A DNA stretch of 64,000 bases from assembly GCA_013399875.1 (NCBI GenBank), contig VXAZ01005693.1:1004456-1068455 (forward strand). The letters run 5' to 3'. The number at the start of each line of letters is the position of its first letter. Position 1 is the first letter of the stretch. The translations under genes and the position numbers were made by a program. Under the pieces are notes generated by a model. That model made no database searches. It saw only the letters and a program-made list of their open reading frames with translations, and was not told the DNA's origin. This document shows, one piece after another, positions 1 through 10,303 of the stretch. Origin of the DNA: Gymnorhina tibicen. Its lineage: Eukaryota > Chordata > Aves > Passeriformes > Artamidae.

Positions 1-80
1 GGGGCGGCCCGGGGGCGGGGCTTAGGGCGGAGGGCGGGGTCGGCGGAGCCGTGAGCGCGCGGGGCGGGCCCGGCCGCCAT
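1..80 (-). CDS. Possible N-terminal coding start of a leftward gene (partial)
   Basis: On the minus strand an ATG at 80-78 has a purine (G) at -3 and G at +4, a good translation-initiation context. It opens a frame that runs 26 codons to the window edge without a stop, beginning MAAGPAPRAHGSADPAL and rich in Ala, Pro and Arg. An MAA-type start inside a CpG island is common for vertebrate first exons. Against it, sequence this rich in G+C lacks stop codons by chance, and the same bases form a YY1-type motif. No domain is visible and the family is unknown. Bases left of position 1 are needed to decide. Confidence 0.3.
   Translation of the reverse strand, partial: MAAGPAPRAHGSADPALRPKPRPRAA
11..39 (+). 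other. Potential G-quadruplex in the promoter island
   Basis: Five G runs (5, 4, 3, 3 and 4 bases) are separated by loops of 1, 4, 4 and 1 bases on the plus strand. This satisfies the usual G3+N1-7 rule. If the gene runs leftward, the G-rich strand is the template strand within the proposed first exon. Folding is inferred only from the pattern. Confidence 0.5.
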
Positions 81-210
81 TTCCCGCCTTGGGCTGCGCG
101 GGAAAAGATAAATCACGGAGTCGGAATTGTTTCGGTGGGGAAAGAGCTCTGCGATCGGCGAGTTCAACCTGTGGGCCAGCGCCACCGTGTCAGCCATTGA
201 GTGTCACGTG

Positions 211-556
211 CGGGCTTTCCTTAAACACCTCCAGGGACGGTGATTCCACCACCTCACTGGGGGCATCCTATTTCTAATATCTAATGTTTAATCAACTTTT
301 CTGTGAAGGAATTCTTCCTAATGTCCAGCCTAAACCTCCCCTGGCACAATGTGAGGCTGTTCCCTCTCATCCTGTCCCTGTTCCCTGGGAGCAGAGCCCG
401 ACCCCCCCGGCTGCCCCCTCCTGTCAGGGAGTTGTGCAGAGCCACAAGGGCCCCCCTGAGCCTCCTTTTCTCCAGGCTCAGCCCCTTTCCCAGCTCCCTC
501 AGCCGCCCCTGGTGCTCCAGACCCATTCCCAGCTCTGCTGGCCTTCTCTGGACCTG
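211..556 (-). mobile_element. CR1 LINE relic (ORF2 C-terminal part), both ends missing
   Basis: The minus strand encodes a degraded stretch of the CR1 ORF2 C-terminus. Recognisable blocks in order are LRELGKGLSLEKRRLRG, then RGNSLTLCQGRFRLDIRKN, then FTEKLIKH. In CR1 these follow the reverse-transcriptase domain. The element is 5'-truncated as usual. It also lacks its 3' untranslated end and the ATTCTATG terminus, which is unusual because CR1 insertions normally keep the 3' end. The missing 3' side is where the CpG island starts, so a deletion or rearrangement at the island boundary is likely. There are frame disruptions and no activity is expected. Confidence 0.9.
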
Positions 557-617
557 AATGTTAATGAGTTCATGAACAGTATAAACCATGTAGAATACTG
601 GTTTATACCATGTATAT

Positions 618-635
618 ACCAGTATATATACTGGT
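618..635. repeat. 18-bp perfect palindrome in AT-rich spacer
   Basis: ACCAGTATATATACTGGT is its own reverse complement. It lies in a 50-bp AT-rich spacer between two minus-strand CR1 relics. Related ACCATGTA and ATACTGGT pieces occur just upstream at about 585-612, so the spacer is internally repetitive. It may be a cruciform-prone simple sequence; no protein site is implied. Confidence 0.7.
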
Positions 636-688
636 GAAGTATTTTTACAGGTGACTGTGTCTTTTTTCAGAAGCGAATGGGTAGCTCA

Positions 689-1145
689 AATCACAGAATC
701 ACTCAGGTTGGAAGGGACCACAGTGGGTCATCTGGTCCCATGTCCCTGCTCCAGCAGGGGAGGACCCCAGCAGGGCCGTCCCAGAGAACACGGCACGGGA
801 TTGTGTCCGGATGGTTCTGGACTGTTCCCAGGGAGGCGACTCCACACCCTCTCTGTGCAGTCTGTTCAGGGCTCGGTCACTGCACAGGGAAGAAGGTTTT
901 CCTCGTGTCTAGGGGGTACTTCCTGGGATCAGTTTCCTCCTGTCCCTCCTGGTCCCTGCTCTGAGCCCTCCCTGCAGACACTTGCAGACATTGGTGAGGT
1001 CCCCTCTCAGTGTCTCCTCTCAAGGCTGAACAGCCCCAGCTCCCTCAGCTTTTCCTCGTAAGAGAGATGCCCCAGTCCTTTGATCAACTTTGTAGCCTCT
1101 GCTGGACCCAGTCCAGGAGCTCCATGTCCCCCCTGTACTGGGAAG
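689..1145 (-). mobile_element. CR1 LINE relic, 3' part
   Basis: Reading the plus strand, the copy begins with the reverse complement of a CR1 3' end (TCACAGAATCACTCAGGTTGG). It continues through the reversed ORF2 C-terminus, whose minus-strand translation includes YEEKLRELGLFSLERR and the upstream region of the same protein. Its sequence differs from the 211-556 copy and from the downstream short copies, so it belongs to another CR1 subfamily. It is 5'-truncated near 1145 and carries indels and stops. Confidence 0.9.
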
Positions 1146-1738
1146 GTACCGATGGCAGGCTTGGCTGCTTCTCTCTGAGCAAATACCCTCTGTGTTTTTC
1201 CTAAAAGGCATGTCTGGCTCTCCAGGAATTCCCAGCGCTGCTGTTCGCTGCTGCATGAGGACATAAACTGTGGTGTACCTGTCCTGCTCCCACCCTCCTC
1301 GGTACCTGCCATTAGCCAGGGCCTTAGACCTGATGGTGGGGAAATTACGTGGGGAAACCCACCCCAAATAATGGCTCTTATGTGGCTCTTATCAGAGTGT
1401 AAAACCAAGAGAAAACCTTTAAAAAAGCATGGTGGTGTATTTAACATAAATAAGGAATTGTAACCTCCTTTGTCTCCTAGAAAAAAGACTCTAATGTATA
1501 TTCAAGCCTCTATTGCAATCTTGCTATATTAAGGACAGATATAATTTTAAATTTAATTAAATAAATGGGGAAAATCCTTCTGTAGCCGGCACAGACCCAG
1601 GCAACATGAATTTTAATAGTATTGGTTACAGCTATCTTCTTTTTGCACTAAAAGAGGAAACCACTCACCATTTGCATTACAAAAATATTTATAAATATAT
1701 CTATGAACAGTTTTACCTAACAGTAACAAAACCATGGC
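1146..1738. other. Unique AT-rich spacer, no gene seen
   Basis: There is no credible exon or repeat. From about 1440 the sequence is strongly A+T-rich, including a run of A/T at about 1540-1565. The short open frames here are CR1 read-through or chance. Confidence 0.6.
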
Positions 1739-1894
1739 ATTGACTCCCCATCCCTGGAAGCATCCAAGGCAAGGTTGGATGGGGCTTGGAGTAACCTGGG
1801 ACAGTGGAAGGTGTCCCTGCCCATGGCAGGGGGTTGGAACTGGATGGTCTTTAAGGTCCCTTCCAACCCCAGCCGTTCTGGGATTCTGTGATTC
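1739..1894 (+). mobile_element. CR1 LINE 3' end, strongly 5'-truncated
   Basis: The copy starts at the CR1 coding tail (CCCCATCCCTGGAAG), runs through GGTTGGATGGGGCTTGGAG and CCATGGCAGGGGGTTGGA, and finishes with the 3' untranslated end TTAAGGTCCCTTCCAACCCC and a decayed ATTCTGTGATTC terminus. It is a typical dead-on-arrival insertion of about 155 bp. Confidence 0.95.
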
Positions 1895-3894
1895 ATTTCA
1901 GCTGCCAAGCTGGGTTGCAGAAATGACCATTGTGTTTAATTCCAGCAATTTAAGCAGCTGTTTTTTGTTGCAGCTCTTCCTCGCCGTGAAAGAATGCTAT
2001 GGGCCCAGCCTCGAGGAATCTCTGCTCTGCAGCAGTGCCACATCCAGCTTCTGGAGAAAATGACTTAACAGCTCGGGGGCCTTGTTTCATTCCTGCAGTC
2101 AACAGATTAAAACACTTTGCTCTGAGTCTTCAAATCACTGCATTTTTTTCAGTGTAGAAAAAGTCATTCCAAATCTACCTGTGCCTTCTGTCTCCAAAAC
2201 TAACACTCCCTAAAGAGCAGCACAGGCAGAGATACCTGTATTGCAGGTTTCTGGGACTCGTATTTTAGGTTTTCCCGTCCTACTCTTATGACAAACACTT
2301 GCACGGGGAGCGAGCGCGATGCCACTGCTTGCATTGCATCCAACTGTGCAAGTTCCAACCTGCTCCTTGGCTTTGGCTTCTCCAGACAAGAGTCTTGCAG
2401 TTGCAAACAGTCCCTCACAGGCTGGATCGGGCGCAGATGAACAGGAGTTGGTACATGTTGGCTGGTGGAATTAGCCCTGCTGCCTGTGAAGGCTGGGAGC
2501 TGCTGCTCCTGAGCTATTATGCAGCTTTATCGCAGCACTGGTTATGTTGTAACCCAGCAAGCGCTTGATCTTTTACCCGCCCAGGCACTGGAGGCATTTT
2601 TAATTATCTGAGGGTTAATTTGCATAGGAGCTTTTGCTGAAACAATAAATTCATACCTCTGTTATTATCTGGTATGAGTTTCTGTATCAATATTTATATT
2701 TGGGTAAAACCAAAGAAGCTTCCTGCTACCATTAAGACAAAAGAATTGCTTCAGAGCAAGTTCAGGAGTCATCCAGCACTAAGAACACCTTCCCCTTCTT
2801 TGCAGGGAAAGGGAAATTGTAATGTGTGGTGGGAGAACATATGTTCCAATGCCTCTTTTCTATGCAGGGATGAGGAGACAGAAACGTCTTGTCTGATGAA
2901 AAGCACGTTTCGCAAGGCTTGACGAATACAATGTTCACCTCGAGCCAATGTGGTACGTATGATTTTAATGCTGGTAAGATTGTTTCTGCAACTCATGTCG
3001 TAAAACTCCAGCCAAGCAGCTCGCTGTGTGTTCATCTTGCTCAGGAATCTGCTATTTGCTTCAGTTTAGAGGGGGAACTGCTGTTTGTGGTGGTATATAA
3101 GGGGGAAGTAGGGTGAGAGGGCGTGCCAGGAGGGAGTGTCTCTCCCTGTGCTTGTCCCTTTGCTGCTGCCATGCAGCTCCCTCACCCCTCCCGCCTAAGG
3201 TGGAGAGCAAAAGAGCAGGATCCTGAGGAGCTGTAGAAAGCCCACGCTCTTGCAGGGCAGCGGGAAGCAGAGTGGAAGCTGAGGACGCGCAGCTGTTCTT
3301 GTCCTGGCAGCACTGCTGTACCCTCGGAGACAGGTCCCTTCCCCTGGGCATGGGATCAGCCTCTCCCACCCCCCACCACTCCCATTCCTGTGCCAGTTAT
3401 GAGATAGATGTTACAGAATCAAGAGCAATCCGTGTTGTATCCTTGCTGTTTTTACTTTAGGAACACTCTGAAGTGTGTACAGTATCTTCTATCTATGTTT
3501 CTTTGTATGCTACATGAGCTAAATCCTAAATAATCCCTTAGAACAAGGGAATGGTTTCATCTCCCTGTCACAGATCAGAGGTGGAGGTACAGACAAAACA
3601 ATACTTAGCAGGGAATTGCAGCACCAGCTAATAGGAGATCCAGGTTTTCATCATGACTTCTGACGTTTGTCCTTGCTACTAAAATGTGTCCCTCTCTCAA
3701 TGCCACAGGATGTTTTATAATAGTGTGTGTGGGGGGGGAAATGTTTTTAGCAGAACTGTTCTACATTAAAAGGAAGCATTTATTTTCATTGGTATCAGCT
3801 CTGTGAAGTCTTGACCCTGGGCCCACAATGGGAGTTTTATCCTTGACTTTAATGGGAGAACAATCAAGGTCTCATGATATTACATCCCAAAGAA
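1895..3894. other. Unique sequence, no confident gene
   Basis: Short overlapping open frames occur on both strands without splice signals or protein-like composition. At 3724-3738 there is a short GT/G run. At about 3795-3890 lies a degenerate stretch with two AATGGGAG motifs that resembles an old amniote interspersed repeat; I cannot name its family. Confidence 0.5.
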
Positions 3895-4240
3895 AGGAAA
3901 ATACTGCCGTTTTGTATCAATAAGATAAATGTCTCATAGTTAGTGTAAGCGGCTATATTCTTGCAATAAATGGTTTATTAGATTGATTAAATGTCTTAAC
4001 TTCATCTCGGCTATTAATCACTTTTGGCAGCTGTTTACTGCTTTGTATACTTTAAAGTAATGGACATTATTCCTTAATTATCTCGTTGCAGTTCAGTCAT
4101 TGTTTCCTAAATAGTGCCATTAGAATGGTAAATTGCAACAGTAAAACAGTGTCAATAGGAAGTTATGAAGTTCCCATTTTATGATGCATTCATAAAGTTA
4201 ACTCAATCTACTCAAAATGTGGCTGTGATTTCCACACAGT
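3895..4240. other. Candidate conserved noncoding element (AT-rich, TAAT-rich)
   Basis: This unique, repeat-free stretch is dense in homeodomain-type cores (TTAATTA, TTATTAG, GATTGATTAAAT, CTATTAATCA), GATAA and CAGCTG, with retained CpG. The texture resembles deeply conserved developmental enhancers. Conservation cannot be measured from one sequence, so this is inference only. Confidence 0.3.
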
Positions 4241-5432
4241 GACCTATTTGCTATAACAGAAGAGATTCTGATGAGAAAACAGTTGAGCATTTAAGTGTGC
4301 TGGGACTCTGCTTTTACCCAAGTAAAACACAGCGTACTCCCTGTTGGAACATATGTGCATATCAGAATTTATTAAACTAGTGCTTGTTTGATCACTTTTG
4401 GTTTCACTGAGTGCTGTGAATTCCAAGGATTTTGTGGCTTTGAATACAATGTATTTATTCCTCTGGAAAAAAAAAAAAAAAAGAGAAAACTCCAAGCAGT
4501 TCTAAGATAAGTTCTATCATTTAGATGTTACTGTTGTCATTCCACATAAGAGAGAACCAAATCAATCAGAAGAAGATGGCTGCTTTTAGTTTTATCTCCA
4601 GATCTGGCAGCAAGTCATAACGTAGCAGTTGTGCAGCAATTTCCATTCTGAGTCCCTTTTTCAGTCAGCTGTAACTGTCCTGAACTTTAACATTATGAGT
4701 TGTCTGTTTCAGGCTGAGTTGTTTGGGTGGAATCAGTATTATTGTCAATCTGAGAAAGAGTCCTGAAACCGGCTTTCAAGTACTGTAACAGAAATTGTCT
4801 TTCTTCTTGCTCCGCAATAAAGGTTTTTGGGAAAAAAGTAATGTTGCAAATTACGAGTTCTTGTGGGTTTTTTATTCTCCTAGGATTTTTACTGTGCACA
4901 GGATAGAAAATGTAGGTCCTTACCTTGGGCTAAATTAGTGCTGAAGACAAGGTGAATGGGTTTTTTACTAACCTTAACGATTTATGTTTAATGCCAAAGT
5001 TCTGTACGCTCCTAATCTAGAAACTTTGATTAAGGAACCCAGCTAAGATGAAGCCTGATTGTGCCAGATGTCAGACACCCACAGAAGAAACGATGCCTGA
5101 AAAGCATTCGACCCAGAGGAAAGCAAACATATAATTAAAATGCCTGGCCATAATTTTGGTTCTGGGTTGAATGCAGCTGGTGACCCACAGCTGGAAGGCT
5201 CTGAAGGCTCATCACCAGGTGACCTACAAGTGACATATCCAGTTCTACCTAAATGCAAATGCTGCACCTTTGCAAGGCAGCCTGCTCTTTTTTTTTTTTT
5301 TTAGCAAGCAACCAAATCGTGTTCCAGCCTTGTCAAAGGCTGGTGAAGTCTTCCATTCGTGTGTTTGTTGCATCTTCTTCTTTATCTGGTCAAGTTTAAA
5401 GAGTCCGTTGCTGCCCTAAGATGCTCCTCAAC
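4241..5432. other. Unique AT-rich sequence, no gene seen
   Basis: It contains an uninterrupted A16 tract at 4467-4482 and a T15 tract at 5288-5302. Neither is preceded by a recognisable retrotransposon body. No exon-like frame with splice signals was found. Confidence 0.5.
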
Positions 5433-5490
5433 CTCTTAGGTGACTATTAAAGGTCTCTTACAGCCCGAACCATTCCATGATTCTACGACC
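5433..5490 (+). mobile_element. Very short CR1 3' terminus
   Basis: Only the last part of a CR1 is present: a TTAAAGGTCTCTT block followed by CCCGAACCATTCCATGATTC, matching the family's 3' end. The upstream part is missing or too decayed to see. This is an extreme 5' truncation. Confidence 0.7.
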
Positions 5491-8132
5491 TTTTGATGTT
5501 GGTGAGAGATGAGAGGTGGGACATGTCAACAGTAGCAAGGCTTCACTTTTGATTGTTCTGCTGTTTCACTTGAGCACAAGAGTGGAACAGGATAAAAGCT
5601 GGCTTTGCCCTTATCTGGTTACCCATTGTGCCTCACTGTTCTCCAGTATCCTGCTGCAGCATTCCTGCCAGTTTGGCTGTAGAGGCTTGGTTTCCATTTC
5701 AGTTTGACTGGTTGTCAAAGAGTTTATCTGTGAAACAGATATAACAACAGCTAATCTCGTGTTATGGTTCCGTGGCTGTTTATAACTCCTATTAATAGCA
5801 ACTGTGGAAAGCCTGAGAGTAGATTTTATAGGGCACTGGGGTAACCAGTTACTGCACATTCCCCTGAGGCTACGTAGCATCAAGCGTAGCAGCTTGTCCT
5901 TTGCAGACTAGGTCATGATCATCTTAACTCTGGCATTCCCTATCTTTTGGGGATTTGACTTCGTGCATGCTCTCAGTAATTCTTTCTGAGACATGATTCG
6001 GAAGCAATAGATTTTGCTCTATGATTTATACTTACAAAGATTCCAACTGCTCTGCAAGAGGCTTCATAACTAAGCTCTACCTTGTGCACCAGCTCCAGTG
6101 AGGATTTCACAGCACTTAAAAGGGATTAGCTGGACTTTCACTGGAGGGAAACAGGATAGGTCCGTGATGTTTTCGTAACTCTTAGAGGTTCATATTTTTA
6201 AAATACTTCTAAATGTTCAGATTTCTTATTTCATATGTTGATACCCATTCTTAGAAGTGTGTGTTTTATCCCCCAAATGTGGGAAATGTTGGTGTAATAC
6301 CTGATTCAGTGAGGCATTGACCATTGTCACATATAAAACAGGACAACAAACACCTTCTTACTGATAGGCACATGATGGGGTTGCTGAGTTAATAAGAGCA
6401 ATGGTCCATACATGCCACATTCGTGACACAGTTGTGGTTTCCCATGAGGCGCAGTAAACATGGGAAGGTATTTGTCTACCAGTTCTGGGGGAACCAGCTG
6501 ATGAGCTGTGAGAAAGTCCTGGCTTTGTGGAGGATGAAACGGGATAAGAAAGTCATGACAAAGGCCTGAAACAGCCCTCGGCAAGGACTTCAGGTCATCT
6601 TGGCACACGGGAACGGTAATTTATTCCAGGAGTCACTGCTGAAATCACTAGTGTGAGCTATGGAATAAAGCAATAGTTGAACGAAGGCAGGAGAATCTGG
6701 CCTAATTGAGAAACAGAAAAGGAGAAGTGAGGAACACGAAAGGTCTTGTAAGGGCAATGTCCTGTCATCTGAGTCAACTGATAGTCATGGTAAGTAGCCA
6801 TCTAATTTATTTCTTAAAGGACTCTTCATGGGAAAAACCTGCTGACTGTTGGAAAAATAAAGTCAAAACGATTAAGAATTGCAATGAGAAATTCTAGTCA
6901 CTGCCTAATTCTGTGCCTTTCATTTCAAATTGCATACATGGTAACTTAGCTTTTGGCCTCGTGCCTAGAGAAGCACCTGAGAACACATCATTGCATCATC
7001 ATCGAGAGTCTATTGGCCTTTTTTAATTATGGGCTGGCTGTGGAAAGTGAAGTGGCTTGGTTGGTTAAGGCTGATACTAGACCCTACTAGCAGTGAGTGA
7101 CTACCACAAGAAATGCTGGCATGGTAAACCACAAGCACTCTTTGATGCCTTTGGAGCTATGATGCTTCCACTCGGACCATTTGTCTGATTGAAATTTCAA
7201 TCACGTGGCTGCTAGTGGAACCTGAGAGTGTCCGGAATGTGAAAGAGCATTTTTCGTGATGTGATGTGGTCTGTGTGGCTGGAAGTAGAGAAACCAGAAT
7301 CAAAGTGGGGAGGTTTGAGTGAAGGAAAGAGGACAGATTTATGAAAGGCATCTGTGAATCCTGTACACAAGCTACACAAGATGGGAAAGTGTAGATGGAG
7401 GAAATGGTAAGGCAGAGGAAAGGAAAATGGACCACAGAAAGAGTAGGAAATAGGAAATCCTTGAAGAAAAGCTCCAAACAACTCTCTACATTTCAATCCT
7501 AGTGCCTTTCCCCTCAGAATTTCCAGTGTGGGGTGGCCTTCAGCACCTGGTTGCCGGAGAGCTGCAAAGAAACCTGGTGACCTTTGTTGGGAAAAGGAGC
7601 TTTAGATACTGGAAAAGCAGAGATGATTTAAAGGAGTTCTGTGTCTGTGCTTGGGAACAGTATTTTTGTCTTCTCCAGTTGTCTCTTTTGCTGCCTGTGC
7701 AATAAAAAGGAGTCCAGTTCTGAATACACCAGGAGCTCCATATGACTTTGCTTTCCTGAATATGTGAAGCAACACAGGTGCTGCTGCTTGCCTGGTTTCT
7801 GGTGATTCCCAAAGCCAGAGGCACTGGCCACCCACCAATAGTTTGGAGTAATATCCTTTACTTTTTACTGTAGAATTTGTATTCCAGTAAAAAGGCCATA
7901 AAAAATGTTCCCTGATAAATATCTACAAATAACAGAAGTGTCTAAGCATCAGGAAGAACTTATGTAGGACAACCAGGATGAAATTGAGCTTAATAAAAAT
8001 ATTTGATTGTGAGATCAAGATAATTCAGTAATCTTGTCAAAACTAATCTCATTGTGCTGGGTTCTGTACAAAAAGTAGTAGGAAGTGACCCACAGCATAA
8101 AGATCTAGAGTTTTAAGTGTCAAAGGAAATAT
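5491..8132. other. Unique sequence, no gene seen
   Basis: The sequence is A+T-rich with no CR1, LTR or simple repeat. Overlapping short frames at 7157-7496 and 7540-7838 lie in several frames at once and show no splice-site framing, so I treat them as chance. Confidence 0.5.
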
Positions 8133-8235
8133 AATTTCCTGTGGAAAACTGAAGCATAGAAAGAGTAATTCACCTGGAATTACACAGGCAATTTCTGGCA
8201 GGGTTGGGACTACCCAGGCTGCTCCCTCTCCTGTC
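8133..8235 (-). mobile_element. Ancient MIR/CORE-type tRNA-derived SINE fragment
   Basis: On the plus strand the order of blocks is that of a reversed MIR: GGAAAACTGAAGCATAGAAAGAG, then a decayed 'aagtgacttgccc' region, then TTACACAGGCAATTTCTGGCAG, GGGTTGGGACTACCCAGG and CTGT. MIR-like SINEs amplified before the amniote radiation, so strong decay is expected in a bird. The match is by eye. Confidence 0.6.
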
Positions 8236-10066
8236 TGAGGTTGAAGCTGCCCTTTAAGAGCTTGAAAATCAACCTGGTAAAGGCTCAGGAAGGGCTGTGG
8301 TGGGATAAGTTGTGTACTCCTCCTGGAAGATAGGCAATGTCCGTAACTCCTGGTCCTATCCCCCACCCATCAGGAAGAGAAGCCCCGCGTGGAGCAGTGG
8401 GATGCGGGAGCTCGGCGCTGTGAGCAGACACAAAGGGCTCACGGAGCGTGCACGATCGCCTCATGCAACCGCAGAGCAGTCGTTTGTTAAAAAGGTGCCA
8501 AGTGTGAAAACGTAACCGATGCTGGGTCAGTGGGTCAGTGGGAAGCCTCCGCTCATTTATTTTTGGATTCGCCATCCCAGCAGGATCCCACTGAACTGAG
8601 ATTCTCACAGAAGCCATTCCCAACCTAAAGCCTGTCCCAAGCCCCCAGCTTAACGAGTGCCGTGGCTGTTGTGCACAGCGAAGACGTGGCTGGAGTGGAA
8701 GCGAACAGGGGCAGCGCTCTCAGATGGAGACGTGTGGGCAGCAGGCCTGCCACAGCTAGAGAGTGTTGAGTGCTCCAGAGGCTGATATGCCCTGTTAATT
8801 CAATTAATTGCTTCTTCAGCTTGGTTGAGAGATCAGCCTGTGAAGTGCAAATATCTCAAGCCAAACAGTTTTTTCCTTGTCCTCTGTGGGTAAAGTGTTC
8901 TACACGTGGTTGTCTGTCAAGTGTTCAGATACAGCACCTGCATTTTGATGTTCCCAGGTGATTTTCTCCAGGCTTCACTGGACTGCTATCCTACACTTCA
9001 CTTTCCCTTGGGTCAGTAAATGAAATATTTTCCTTGCATACTTGTGTTATGTTCATTTGGGGATATATTTATGGCTAGGTACAAGTCAAACTGGTTTTTA
9101 GAGACTCTTGATAAAGCTGGAAAACGGTATGGCAGTGTGTTGGTCCAAGCATCCCTTGTAATGCTTTGCCCCTGGCCAGTCATCCCACAGCTCCATGCAG
9201 CAGGAACATTCTCCATCCCATCTGCATTCAGGGGAGACTTTGAACAGCCCGAATTTTCCCCTTGGCTGAAGGCCGTGTGCAAGATCCACGCACTGTTTAA
9301 GTTCTTTATGCATTAGCTTTTACCAGAATAGTTGAATAATTAAGACAGTCCGCTGGCCAATATACTGATAAATGAATTACTTGGGCTTCTACTGGCTGCT
9401 ATTTATGTGACCATGTGGGTTGTTGTTTGCAAGTATTTAAGCAGCTCCAGCTACAAGTGGAACTGGTGGAGTCATGGAGGGATGGTACTTTTTGGGAGAG
9501 TTGGGTTTTGGCCTGGCAGGGAACCCCCAGCTCTCTCCCTGAGGAGGGATTTGTGGCTCAGGGGTTGGGTTGTATTTGCAGAGTGCCCGAGCCTGAGACA
9601 AAACCAACAAGCAGCTCTAGGACACCTGCTTGACCTGCACTGCTTTGATTTAAGGAAATTAAAGTCTACCCCATAGAGAAAGAGCTGAAATCCTGCTGCT
9701 TTTGGGAATGTTATTTCAATGTACTTGTTCAGTGAGTTGGCCTGGTAGTTTACAATTCAGAAACCCTGGAGCATTTGTGAATTGTGAGGGAAGTACACTA
9801 TTCATTATCTGCTGTCAGGCATTCATCATGCCAGCGTAAGCTTCAATCCTCTCATCAGGATGCAGAACATTACTTATGACCAGTCACAGGCCATGAATAA
9901 TGGCTTAACGAAATGAACAGTTCTCTAGCAATTCAGGCCCAGGTTTGTTAATCAAAACTATTCAGATCCAGGTTCTGGCACCCCCTCAAACACTCTGAAT
10001 AACACCTACCCCCAGTGCGCCCTCTTTGGTTTTAATTGCATTTATAGTTTAGCAAACTTTTTTTTT
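8236..10066. other. Unique sequence; small CpG-retaining patch, no gene seen
   Basis: At 8380-8520 there is a small CpG-bearing patch (CCGCG, GGCGC, ACGATCG) unlike its surroundings. A duplicated GGGTCAGT occurs at about 8523-8540. The frames around 9013-9316 overlap on opposite strands and are not supported. No repeat was identified. Confidence 0.45.
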
Positions 10067-10095
10067 CTTTTAATCTGGCTGACCTCACCCAACAG

Positions 10096-10130
10096 GCTCA
10101 CGGAAAAAGCTGAAGTTTGCCTGCACCAAA
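10096..10130 (+). other. Candidate 35-nt microexon
   Basis: A T-rich tract, a CTGAC branch-point-like motif and ACCCAACAG precede this segment, and GTAAGTAG follows it. In one frame it reads SRKKLKFACTK without a stop and ends on a complete codon. The next candidate exon begins 86 nt downstream in a compatible frame. No family is recognised. Short splice-bounded frames are common by chance, so confidence is low. Confidence 0.2.
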
Positions 10131-10216
10131 GTAAGTAGTTCTCGTCTCATTTTGCATTAGCACTTGCTGTAGAAAACCACTTTGGCAGTGATGACGAATC
10201 TGCATGTCTTTTCCAG

Positions 10217-10303
10217 ATGGGATTTCCACGCTGGTCAGCAGCTAAGCGCTGCCTAAAGCTAAGCACTGACTTAAACATATCTTTTACTCTTTATGTGGGA
10301 AAA
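10217..10303 (+). other. Candidate 87-nt exon
   Basis: The segment is bounded by an acceptor, GTCTTTTCCAG, and a donor, GTAAGTCG. It is exactly 29 codons and fully open in one frame, beginning MGFPRWSAAKRCLKL. That frame is the one continued from the 35-nt candidate upstream. It could equally be a noncoding exon or chance. It shows no known domain, and a possible polyadenylation site lies 2.6 kb downstream. Confidence 0.22.

Larger units (their letters stand above)
1..210. promoter_or_regulatory. CpG-island promoter region at the window edge
   Basis: The stretch is very rich in G+C and CpG, densest in the first 110 bases, and carries several GGGCGG GC boxes (Sp1 type). Seen directly are a TTTCCCGCC E2F-type site at 80-88, an oppositely oriented GCGCGGGAAA site at 96-105, a YY1-type GCCGCCAT at 73-80 and a TCACGTG E-box at 204-210. 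There is no TATA box. This combination is usual in broadly expressed, often cell-cycle-linked vertebrate promoters. The direction of transcription is uncertain. The best coding hint is on the minus strand, so the gene probably lies to the left, outside the window. The rightward side is cut off by a CR1 relic beginning at 211. Confidence 0.7.

Noticed and set aside
89..277. 62-codon plus-strand frame across the CpG island
   Set aside because: It starts at a non-ATG codon and runs into the reversed CR1 relic at 211; there is no splice or domain support.
281..589. 102-codon minus frame
   Set aside because: It is CR1 ORF2 tail sequence, annotated as the mobile element.
4467..5302. A16 and T15 tracts as ends of one inserted element
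   Set aside because: No matching termini or internal similarity between them.
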